Source of the DNA: JAUNBG01 sp964442735 | GTDB taxonomy: Bacteria; Planctomycetota; Planctomycetia; Pirellulales; Thermoguttaceae | Assembly (NCBI GenBank): GCA_964442735.1 | Contig: CAYUAP010000113.1 | Coordinates: 1 to 15,498, forward strand | DNA length: 15,498 nt | Reading direction: 5' to 3' | In this document: positions 1 through 6,719 of the stretch, one piece after another | Position numbering within the stretch: position 1 is the stretch's first letter | Layout: each line of letters begins with the position of its first letter | Translations under genes and position numbers: made by a program | Notes under the pieces: generated by a model | Told to the model about the DNA's origin: nothing | Database searches by the model: none | Seen by the model: the letters and a program-made list of their open reading frames with translations, nothing else

Positions 1-45
1 ATTCGCTTAACTGCCATACTTGCGTAATTTAACGTAGAATTGAGG

Positions 46-198
46 CTACACCCTACAAATTAAACTATAGGGAAAAAAAGTCGCAACTTCCAATGATTTC
101 TCCACATCCGTTTTTATTGTCAGTTCCTGAAAACAAAAAAATTGAAGACCAATAATAATAGTACCAATTCCCAAACCAATAATAATAGCACGTAACAT
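46..198 (-). CDS. Small hydrophobic (single-TM) protein, 50 aa, family unknown
   Basis: The ATG at 198-196 follows a GGAG with 8 bases between them. The reading frame encodes a 50-residue peptide starting MLRAIIIGLGIGTIIIGL, then a short polar tail (about residues 24-50). Residues 4-23 are almost entirely Ile/Leu/Gly/Phe and would form one transmembrane helix, so the product is likely an inner-membrane microprotein. I do not recognise a named family. Small proteins opening with a similar MLRA-type hydrophobic segment occur in other planctomycetes as far as I recall, but that is memory and not a search. An overlapping, longer minus-strand frame (65-265) uses the same DNA, but its translation is rich in Tyr and Trp from read-through of ATT/ATA runs and has no SD at its start. 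The choice of frame rests on the SD and the plausible helix. Confidence 0.5.
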   Translation of the reverse strand: MLRAIIIGLGIGTIIIGLQFFCFQELTIKTDVEKSLEVATFFPYSLICRV

Positions 199-446
199 AT
201 TTTATACTCCATTTTCCCATGTAAAATAAATCATCCAACAACCATTTCCGGATGGAAAAATTCATTCCGGATCGTTTGTCAAAATGTTTTTATCGCAGAT
301 ATTTCCAACAACCAAGTTTAAGAAGGTACAGGTATGTTGTCTGCATTCAAGAGGTATTCATTTTCAATGATATATCAGTATTTGGAATATAAACCATACG
401 ATAGATAATTATGAAAAACAGAAAATAATTACAGCAAAACATTAAT
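199..446. other. Intergenic stretch without a visible gene
   Basis: No frame with a start, an SD and plausible composition was seen on either strand. The only structure is the pair of TTCCGGAT direct repeats described separately. The stretch is strongly AT-rich and ends in the A-tract at 447-456, which serves as the T-tract of the minus-strand small RNA candidate. Confidence 0.5.
246..282 (-). promoter_or_regulatory. Possible promoter/operator of the 50-aa protein: TTGACA box and two TTCCGGAT repeats
   Basis: On the minus strand a perfect TTGACA lies at 282-277, about 80 bases before the start of the small protein. The octamer TTCCGGAT occurs at 246-253 and 265-272 (19-base period), and its core TCCGGA is palindromic, so two adjacent sites could bind a dimeric regulator. 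No good -10 hexamer sits 16-18 bases after the TTGACA (only TTTTTC or TTTTCC), which weakens the promoter call. Confidence 0.2.
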
Positions 447-563
447 AAAAAAAAAAGATAAAAATCATGAGAGCCGAAACGAGTCAACGCACAATGTCAA
501 CTTGGAAAAGGAAAGGGCAAGGTATCCTGACCACACAATTAAGCGTTTCGGCTCTCATAGACC
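447..563 (-). ncRNA. Candidate structured small RNA with 5'/3' closing stem and T-tract
   Basis: A perfect 15-bp inverted repeat, ATGAGAGCCGAAACG at 467-481 and its complement at 544-558, encloses 62 bases. Read on the minus strand, the second arm is followed after about 10 bases by a run of 10 Ts (447-456), as in an intrinsic terminator. Just upstream is a weak promoter, TTGGCT (596-591) and TATAGA (575-570) with a 15-base spacer, placing the RNA start near 563. The interior can extend the stem with eight pairs, mostly G-U, after a small internal loop. These work on the minus strand but not on the plus strand, which supports that orientation. The size (about 115 nt) and paired ends resemble small SRP RNA, but the conserved GGAAGG and AGCA tip elements are absent, so I do not call it that. 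The alternative is a non-transcribed inverted repeat. Confidence 0.4.
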
Positions 564-921
564 AGCAATTCTATATACATGCAATATCAAAGCCAAAAAC
601 ACACCTGCATTAAATTTTATAAAAAGTACCTAAAAACAGGGGTAATCAAGATTTTTCCAAAAAAATAAAATTTCTTGAATATTAGAAAATGCTTAAAAAT
701 GATACACTTTTACGAAGTACCAGATAATGGTGTTTCAATTAAAGACACATTTTATTGAACTATCCGATAGAAGAACCTGGTATTAAACGAACAGGTTCAG
801 AATAGAAGGTGGGGTAGACCATACAGCAGGTACACAGTGTGACAATAAAAACTTTTTATGACTTATGCGGAATGAAAATCATCCTGTTTTATACAATTCG
901 TCAGATCCGAAAAATTTTTTA
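564..921. other. Intergenic stretch without a visible gene; one hairpin
   Basis: No convincing coding frame was found on either strand. An imperfectly placed hairpin, GAACCTG at 773-779 with CAGGTTC at 792-798 (12-base loop), has no T-run on either side and so is not called a terminator. The promoter of the downstream gene begins right after this stretch. Confidence 0.45.
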
Positions 922-949
922 TTGACTATTTTCAATCTTTTAGTATAAT
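922..949 (+). promoter_or_regulatory. Sigma70-type promoter of the RidA/chorismatase-like gene
   Basis: TTGACT at 922-927 and a perfect TATAAT at 944-949 are separated by 16 bases. The predicted start is near 956, giving an untranslated leader of about 80 bases. The leader is noticeably more GC-rich than its surroundings and contains a GACG-TTT-CGTC hairpin at about 972-982, flanked by CCGG on both sides. This probably also serves the helicase downstream, for which no separate promoter is visible. Confidence 0.7.
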
Positions 950-1035
950 TCGAGTTATATATGCGCCGGAGTGGACGTTTCGTCTGTGGCCGGGAAGTCT
1001 GATTCTATCCGTTAAAACAGCAGGAGTCTCGATCA

Positions 1036-2295
1036 ATGAGTATAAATACAAGTAAAGGGGAGCATTGTTTTTACAAGACAAGTGGACGCGGTGTCGTTTA
1101 TGCTGTAACCGAGGATAAAAGTCTAATTCATCTTTTAGCGGTTGTACAGCCGGATGTTTCGTCATCGGATCTACAATTTCAGGTTCAGTCGGCGCTGGAG
1201 CGGCTTGACTCTGTTCTTGAAAAAGAGAATATGACAGGTAACATTGTTGAGCAATCGATCTTTGTTCGTCATCTCAAGGACAAAAAAAGAATTCAGGACC
1301 TAATGCGGGCCCATTTCGGAATAAATCTTCCTGTCAACACCTATATTCCCCAGACTCCCTGTGAAGATGAATGTCTTTTTCTCCTGGAAGCCAAGGGAGT
1401 TAAGAAACAGGATCCGGCAGTAGAAATTATTCGTTGTAACGAAAATGCCGTTGTTATGAAATATGCGAATCTATCATTTCTTCTTTTAGGTGATATCATT
1501 CCGGACGATCCAACTCAAACACTCTCCTATCCACGTTCCTATCGCGGATTTGAAATGATGCGTGAACAATTGGAACAGCAGGGATTTTCCATGGCAGACA
1601 TTCTACGGACCTGGCTTTATCAAGGACACATTGTTCTAGCCGAAGGGTCTTCCCAACGATATAAAGAACTAAACCATGCCCGTTCAGATTTTTTTGAAGG
1701 AACGGAATTTCTGCAATCACTCCTTCCTGACATTCCACATGGAACAATTTATCCGGCTAGTACAGGAATTGGTGCGGACGATATGGATGTTACTATGGCC
1801 TGTATCGCCATTAAAACAAATCGTAACGAGGTGATTGCGGTCCCATTGGAGAATCCGGTACAAACGCCAGCATTCGATTACGGTACCGTCTATAGTCCGA
1901 AGAGTCCTAAATTTTCACGTGCAATGGCCCTTTCCTACGATGATACCTGTACCGTTTTTATTTCCGGAACTGCCAGTATAACCGAGTCGGAAACGGTCTT
2001 TATTGGTGATCCGGAAGGACAGACGAATCAAACCCTGGATAATATTGCGGAACTTTTTACGACCTCAAATTTATCGCGTCATGGTATTGAAGGATTCGGT
2101 GGAGAGTTGAGTGATATGATTTCCGCACGTGTCTATGTAAAGCGGCCGGAATATTACGAAAAAATACGGATGATTTGTGAACAGAGACTAGGAGGGACGC
2201 CAATGGTCTTTACCTACGCTGATGTCTGTCGGGATGACCTCCTCGTCGAAATCGAAGGAATCGCCTCCTGCCGGCCAATCCACCAACGGAATTAG
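1036..2295 (+). CDS. RidA/YjgF-superfamily, chorismatase (FkbO/Hyg5/XanB2)-like protein
   Basis: 419 residues, with the ATG preceded by AGGAG with 9 bases between. The protein has the look of the chorismatase branch of the RidA superfamily. The middle carries PRSYRGFE (about 166-173), QRYKELNHAR (207-216) and YPASTGIG (239-246). The C-terminal RidA-like half has NPVQTPAFDY (273-282), SPKSPKFSRAM (287-297), FISGTASITESET (308-320) and the terminal strand LLVEIEGIA (402-410), whose Glu is where RidA-fold enzymes place an acidic active-site residue. Family members known by name (FkbO, Hyg5, XanB2) hydrolyse chorismate to dihydroxycyclohexadienoate or hydroxybenzoates. The substrate here cannot be read from sequence. 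The N-terminal 150 residues are more diverged. No signal peptide is seen, so it is likely cytosolic. The neighbouring helicase gives no functional hint. The family is fairly sure; chorismatase activity is inference. Confidence 0.75.
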   Translation: MSINTSKGEHCFYKTSGRGVVYAVTEDKSLIHLLAVVQPDVSSSDLQFQVQSALERLDSVLEKENMTGNIVEQSIFVRHLKDKKRIQDLMRAHFGINLPVNTYIPQTPCEDECLFLLEAKGVKKQDPAVEIIRCNENAVVMKYANLSFLLLGDIIPDDPTQTLSYPRSYRGFEMMREQLEQQGFSMADILRTWLYQGHIVLAEGSSQRYKELNHARSDFFEGTEFLQSLLPDIPHGTIYPASTGIGADDMDVTMACIAIKTNRNEVIAVPLENPVQTPAFDYGTVYSPKSPKFSRAMALSYDDTCTVFISGTASITESETVFIGDPEGQTNQTLDNIAELFTTSNLSRHGIEGFGGELSDMISARVYVKRPEYYEKIRMICEQRLGGTPMVFTYADVCRDDLLVEIEGIASCRPIHQRN

Positions 2296-2639
2296 GATTA
2301 AAGATCAGAAGATTAAAGATCAGAAGNNNNNNNNNNNNNNNNNNNNNNNNNNNNNNNNNNNNNNNNNNNNNNNNNNNNNNNNNNNNNNNNNNNNNNNNNN
2401 NNNNNNNNNNNNNNNNNNNNNNNNNNATTAAAGATCTGAAGATTAAAGATCTGAAGATTAAAGATCTGAAGATTAAAGATCTGAAGATTAAAGATCAAGA
2501 AGATTAAAGATCAGAAGATTAAAGATCAGAAGATTAAAGATCAGAAGATTAAAGATCAAGAAGATTAAAGATCAGAAGATTAAGATCAAGAAGATTAGGA
2601 TCAAGAAGATTAGGATCAAGAAGATAAAAGATCAAGAAG
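2291..2639. repeat. 15-bp tandem array (ATTAAAGATCAGAAG) filling the whole intergenic space
   Basis: Units of ATTAAAGATCAGAAG and variants run from the stop codon of the upstream gene (the first, degenerate unit begins ATTAGGATTAAAGATC and contains the TAG) up to the last base before the helicase ATG. Two units are visible before the N gap and about 14 after it. The first four after the gap have AGATCTGAAG, later ones AGATCAGAAG or a 16-base AGATCAAGAAG form, and the last three before the final one are degenerate (ATTAAGATC, then ATTAGGATC twice). All visible units carry GATC. A 15-bp period equals five codons (IKDQK in one forward frame), but the frames in line with the neighbouring genes hit TAA repeatedly, so I read the array as non-coding. 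Confidence 0.9.
2327..2426. other. Assembly gap of 100 Ns
   Basis: Exactly 100 Ns interrupt the tandem array, the usual placeholder for a scaffold gap of unknown length. The same repeat is on both sides, so the true array length is unknown and may be much longer than shown. Confidence 0.97.
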
Positions 2640-4604
2640 ATGTTGAATCCAGCACAGCAAGAGGCTGTTGATACTCTTTCAGGACCACTCCTGGTCCTTG
2701 CAGGAGCAGGGACCGGTAAAACAAGAGTCGTTACCTATCGAGTTGCCCATTTAATTGCCAATGGCATACTACCGAATCGTATACTCGCGGTAACATTTAC
2801 CAACAAGGCGGCCAAGGAAATGCAACAGCGAATCAGTGCACAGCTCGGCGGTCATTTTAAAAGCAAACCGGAAATATCCACTTTTCATTCACTCTGTGTT
2901 CGTATTTTACGTCGGCATATCCATCTTCTTGGTTATCCCAATCAGTTTACTATTTACGATCAGGGAGATCAGGAATCGTTGACGCGCCGCGTTCTTCGCG
3001 ATATAAAGATAGCAGGAAGTGCACTTCGGCCCGGAGATTTTCTGTCCAGAATCAGTACCTGGAAGTCCCATGGAATCGACGCAGCCCATGCCATGGACCA
3101 TATCGAAGGTGGAAAAGATTATATTATTGCCGTTGCCTACGAGCGGTATCAAACGGCATTACGAACTTTGGGGGCGGTTGACTTCGACGATATTCTTTTG
3201 TTGACAGAGGAACTGTTCGGTAAATTTCCTGAAGCATTGCTTGAGGAATCAGAACGTTACGATCATCTTCTTGTCGACGAATATCAGGATACCAATATGA
3301 GTCAATATCGTATTATTCGTGGTCTGGCACTTCGGCACAGAAATCTATGCGTCGTTGGTGATGACGATCAGTCAATTTATGGATGGCGAGGTGCGGAAGT
3401 ACGTCATATTCTCAACTTTCAAAAGGACTGGCGGGATGCTAAAGTCATTCGACTGGAAACCAATTATCGTTCCACTATTCCCATTTTGCATTGGGCCAAT
3501 AATCTGATAGCCTTTAATGTGGAACGTCATATAAAAAAGCTGTGTACTACCACACAAGGTGAACAGCCGCGTATTCTTCAGTGTAAAAACGGTGAAGAAG
3601 AAGCCAAGGCCGTTATTGCCCATATTCAAAATCGAATGGAGACATCACAACGTAATCCACGTGATTTTGCGATTCTATTTCGAACCAACGAACAGCCTCG
3701 TGCCTTCGAAATGGAACTCCGAGAAGCTAAAATCCCCTATGTCGTTGTCGGTAGTCAATCATTTTTTGACCGAAAAGAGGTTAAAGATATTCTATCCTGG
3801 TTCAAAACCTGTCTTCGCCCCCAAGATGATATTTCTTTACTACGTATAATAAACACACCGTCCCGTGGAATCGGAAGTACGACAATTCGTAAAATAACAG
3901 AACATGCGATATCCCAAACGAAGTCGACTTGGGATATTATGACCAATGATCGGGATTTTATGGCGACTTTTGATAGTAAAACCCAGCAGAATATTCAATC
4001 TTTTGTTCAAACGATACGAACGGCTTCCGTCAATTTTCGGAATAATTTTTGTACTGATACCATATCTTCTTTTATTGAGCAGATCAATTATCGCCGGGAA
4101 ATTGAAAAAACATATCAGGAGAAAGACGAACAGGACGCACGTTGGAATTCATTGGGTGAAGTTGTCAATGCGGCAACATCCTATTTAGAGGAAAATCCGA
4201 AGGGAACTTTAAGTCAATTTCTGGATAATACCTCTCTTGGTGGTAGCGATTTTTCATCGGGAAACGATAAAAAACTCGACCGAAACGCCGTTGTTCTAAT
4301 GACCTATCACGCGGCAAAAGGACTTGAATTTAAAGAAGTCTACATGGTGGGTATGGAAGAGGGAATACTTCCCCATCAGCGTTGTCTTAATACGGACGGT
4401 TTAAACGATGAAGTGGAAGAGGAACGGCGGCTCTGTTATGTCGGAATTACCCGAGCGCGTTTTCGATTAACGCTAACCCTGGCTTTGACGCGTCTGAAAT
4501 GGGGCAAATATCGACCGACACTTCCCAGTCGTTTTCTTTACGAAATAACAGGCCAATCCGAAAATCCACGTTATGAACAGGTTAAAAAAGGAATCCTAAA
4601 ATAA
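2640..4604 (+). CDS. UvrD/Rep/PcrA-family ATP-dependent 3'-5' DNA helicase (SF1A)
   Basis: 654 residues with all SF1A helicase motifs in order: LNPAQQEAV Q-motif (2-10), Walker A AGAGTGKT (21-28), FTNKAAKEM (53-61), FHSLCVRILRR (82-92), Walker B VDEYQDT (212-218), motif III GDDDQSIYGWRGA (240-252), NYRST (275-279), YHAAKGLEF (556-564) and YVGITRAR (600-607). The family unwinds DNA 3'-5' in repair and at stalled forks. GDDDQSIY, VYMVGMEEG and the short C-terminus without the long PcrA tail fit Rep slightly better than PcrA/UvrD, so I give no symbol. An in-frame TAA lies 12 bases upstream of the ATG, so the start cannot be further out. The only SD-like sequence is the purine run AAGAAG supplied by the tandem array. 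The final TAA lies inside the direct repeat of the inserted element that follows. Confidence 0.93.
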   Translation: MLNPAQQEAVDTLSGPLLVLAGAGTGKTRVVTYRVAHLIANGILPNRILAVTFTNKAAKEMQQRISAQLGGHFKSKPEISTFHSLCVRILRRHIHLLGYPNQFTIYDQGDQESLTRRVLRDIKIAGSALRPGDFLSRISTWKSHGIDAAHAMDHIEGGKDYIIAVAYERYQTALRTLGAVDFDDILLLTEELFGKFPEALLEESERYDHLLVDEYQDTNMSQYRIIRGLALRHRNLCVVGDDDQSIYGWRGAEVRHILNFQKDWRDAKVIRLETNYRSTIPILHWANNLIAFNVERHIKKLCTTTQGEQPRILQCKNGEEEAKAVIAHIQNRMETSQRNPRDFAILFRTNEQPRAFEMELREAKIPYVVVGSQSFFDRKEVKDILSWFKTCLRPQDDISLLRIINTPSRGIGSTTIRKITEHAISQTKSTWDIMTNDRDFMATFDSKTQQNIQSFVQTIRTASVNFRNNFCTDTISSFIEQINYRREIEKTYQEKDEQDARWNSLGEVVNAATSYLEENPKGTLSQFLDNTSLGGSDFSSGNDKKLDRNAVVLMTYHAAKGLEFKEVYMVGMEEGILPHQRCLNTDGLNDEVEEERRLCYVGITRARFRLTLTLALTRLKWGKYRPTLPSRFLYEITGQSENPRYEQVKKGILK

Positions 4605-4838
4605 TAGGTAACCATTCACGAACGATTTTGAAACCACAAATAAACACAGAGAGTCTGCCATAAAATATAATATTTTATTTTACAATAACAAACGAAATTT
4701 TACAATAACAAACGAAACATTTTTATCTATGATAATAAATAATTTTATCATAAAAAAGTTTGTTTGCCAAAAAACTATCCGTGAAAATCAGTGTTATCCT
4801 TGGTTTCACTTTACATCCGTGAATGGTTACAATAATAG
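4600..4838. repeat. Target-site duplication AATAATAG flanking copy A
   Basis: The two 8-bp direct copies lie at 4600-4607 and 4831-4838, immediately outside the inverted termini. The left copy contains the TAA stop codon of the helicase (4602-4604), so the insertion left the gene's end intact and duplicated it on the far side. Confidence 0.75.
4608..4830 (+). mobile_element. MITE-like element copy A (223 bp) with perfect 8-bp target duplication
   Basis: The ends are a perfect 13-bp inverted repeat, GTAACCATTCACG at 4608-4620 and its complement at 4818-4830, with weaker similarity continuing inward (TGAAACCA facing TGGTTTCA). The flanks AATAATAG at 4600-4607 and 4831-4838 are identical, as expected for an 8-bp target duplication. 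The interior has a hairpin with an 8-bp perfect stem (TATGATAA 4728-4735, TTATCATA 4745-4752) and a 20-bp tandem duplication (4677-4696, 4697-4716). It codes for nothing recognisable. GTAA termini with 8-bp duplications are the signature of IS66-family transposition, so it would depend on a transposase elsewhere. It lies between convergent genes and may act as a two-way terminator. Confidence 0.8.
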
Positions 4839-4859
4839 TTCACTTAAAAAGACAAAGAG

Positions 4860-6719
4860 TTAAGTCTCTTCCTGAATTTCCGGTTTCTCGCGCAGGAATG
4901 GGAGTGAAATTTTAAATCGTGCTCCTCCCAAGGGCGATTTTTCGATATCAATATGGCCTTTATGTTCTTCAATAATTTTATGTGTAACGGCCAAGCCAAT
5001 TCCAGTCCCCATACTTTTATTCTTCGAAAAGAAGGGTCGAAACAGTGAATCCTTCATTTCAAGGGGGACACCTTTTCCATTATCGTCAACCGTAACAATG
5101 ATCGTTCCGCAATTCTCCGCAGACAGTGTCTGTATCAGGACTTTTCCCTTCTCCGTATAATCATTGAACCCGGAGGTTAAGGTTTCCTGATCTTCATCGT
5201 GCTTTAACTGATTGTCATGAACTGCATCAAGGGCATTGGAGACCAGATTGGTAATCGCTCGATGTATTTGCTCTTTGTCGAAATAAAAAGGAATAACAGA
5301 TGGATCCGGAATAAACTCAAGATCGACTTTTAGTTCGTTGGCACGTCCCTGCATTAGTTCAATGACTTCAACAATCGTTGTATTCAGATCATTTTCATCG
5401 AAAAAGGGAACCCGCTCTTTACTAAAGGTCAGCATATCCATAATCAGATCGGAAATACGATTCTGATTTTTTTCAACGATGGACCAGCCTTTATGTATCG
5501 TACCTTCATCATGAGTTTTCAATCCTTGATCGATCAGATATCCCCCACCGTTAATTCCCTGAAGAATGTTTTTGATATGATGGGAAAGTACTGCCACCGT
5601 TTGTCCAACGGCAGCGAGCCGTTCGCCCTGAACCATACTCTGATAATAATATGTATCCTCAACCGCCAAGGCCGCTTGATGGCCTATAGCCATCATTAGT
5701 TTTAGATGATCCAGGGTTAGTTTGGTTATTATTTCCTTTTTAATATTACCATTGGTCGGCGGCTCCTGTACGGTACTTTGTTTGATAGGCGAAAGTTCGA
5801 CAGCCGAATTCTGTTCCAATTCCACCGAGGTCGGTAGTTCCTCCGTCGGAAGAACCGTTTTATCCCAAAAAACGGTTGTATCGATATAGATCACCCCGGT
5901 CAGGCCATAACGCCCCTGCATGGGAACACAAATAGCCTCTTTAATTCCTTGGTCAAGAATACTTTCTTCGGCATTCCAACGTTCATCCGATTGGGCATCA
6001 CTGGTCAAAACACCTTCATTGGTTCGAATAACATAATCCAAAATGGTTCGACTGATCGTCATACCATTATTATTACCGTGTGAAGTCCGATCCTTCGAAA
6101 CCTGTGGAATCAATTTATTGCTGTCGGTATCATATAAAAGGATACATCCACGATCCACAAGAACCCATTCAAAAATTAAATCCATAATTCGCTGGAGAAG
6201 ATGATTGATATCAAGCGTCTGACTGACAACCAGAGTCGTATGATACATCAGATTAAGATGGGCCTGGGCATTTGCCGGTCCGTCCATATTAACATTATCG
6301 GAGTGATTCGGCGAAAAAAAACCATGATCATGCTCCGAATAAAGAGAATGAACAATCTTCGATCGTTCGATATTACGTGGAACATCCTGAAATTTAACCA
6401 TGGCGATTTTGGAATTTTTCTCGCTCTTTTCGGAGGATACGGAATAGAGGAACATCGTTCCCCCTATTTGAATTTGATCGCCATTATGAAGTTCCTCCTC
6501 CTGAATACGCGTTCCATTGAGAAAAACACCATTGGAACTCTTTTGATCACACAGGATTCTCCCCGATTCAGCTAATCGAATAATGGCATGATTACGCGAG
6601 ACTTCCCGATCATGAAGCTGTATCATATTATCCGGATTGCGTCCAATCGTAACCTCCTTAAAAGGCAATTCGTATCTCGTTCCCTGATCGTTTCCATGAA
6701 TAATATACAACGATTCCAT
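4860..6719 (-). CDS. FHA-GAF sensor histidine kinase (cytosolic)
   Basis: 619 residues. An N-terminal FHA domain (about 1-95) has IGRNPDN (25-31), SRNH (41-44) and SSNG...NGTRI (61-72), the phosphothreonine-binding core. A GAF-like region follows (about 155-285), with a polar insert (285-330) and the end of the fold (LMMAIGHQAALAVED, 341-355). The kinase has LSHHIKN (378-384, phosphoacceptor likely H380, with His where many kinases have Glu), N-box RAITNLVSNALDAV (487-500), G1 VDDNGKGVP (544-552), F-box FRPFFSK (560-566) and G2 GTGIGLAV (571-578). No transmembrane segment is visible, so it is cytosolic. Its ATG overlaps the TAA of the upstream lyase gene by one base (TAATG), and an AGGAG lies 11 bases before it, so translation is probably coupled. 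No response regulator is adjacent. The signal sensed is unknown; binding of a phosphorylated partner by FHA is inference. Confidence 0.92.
   Translation of the reverse strand: MESLYIIHGNDQGTRYELPFKEVTIGRNPDNMIQLHDREVSRNHAIIRLAESGRILCDQKSSNGVFLNGTRIQEEELHNGDQIQIGGTMFLYSVSSEKSEKNSKIAMVKFQDVPRNIERSKIVHSLYSEHDHGFFSPNHSDNVNMDGPANAQAHLNLMYHTTLVVSQTLDINHLLQRIMDLIFEWVLVDRGCILLYDTDSNKLIPQVSKDRTSHGNNNGMTISRTILDYVIRTNEGVLTSDAQSDERWNAEESILDQGIKEAICVPMQGRYGLTGVIYIDTTVFWDKTVLPTEELPTSVELEQNSAVELSPIKQSTVQEPPTNGNIKKEIITKLTLDHLKLMMAIGHQAALAVEDTYYYQSMVQGERLAAVGQTVAVLSHHIKNILQGINGGGYLIDQGLKTHDEGTIHKGWSIVEKNQNRISDLIMDMLTFSKERVPFFDENDLNTTIVEVIELMQGRANELKVDLEFIPDPSVIPFYFDKEQIHRAITNLVSNALDAVHDNQLKHDEDQETLTSGFNDYTEKGKVLIQTLSAENCGTIIVTVDDNGKGVPLEMKDSLFRPFFSKNKSMGTGIGLAVTHKIIEEHKGHIDIEKSPLGGARFKISLPFLREKPEIQEET

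Noticed and set aside
65..265. 66-residue minus-strand frame rich in Tyr and Trp
   Set aside because: It shares DNA with the 50-aa frame, lacks an SD at its start, and its composition comes from out-of-frame reading of ATT/ATA codons.
467..558. Small SRP RNA
   Set aside because: Size and closed ends fit, and the minus strand even has GGTCAGG, but the GGAAGG tetraloop region and AGCA side are missing.
773..798. Intrinsic terminator at GAACCTG/CAGGTTC
   Set aside because: The 12-base loop is large and no T-run follows on either strand.
2222..2498. Frames reading through the tandem array (IKDQK on plus, NLQIF on minus) and across the Ns
   Set aside because: They consist of repeat translation and gap characters. 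A 15-bp unit stays open by chance in some frames; no start with SD and no non-repeat domain.
2291..2639. CRISPR array
   Set aside because: Units are 15 bp and contiguous, with no unique spacers, and no cas gene is nearby.
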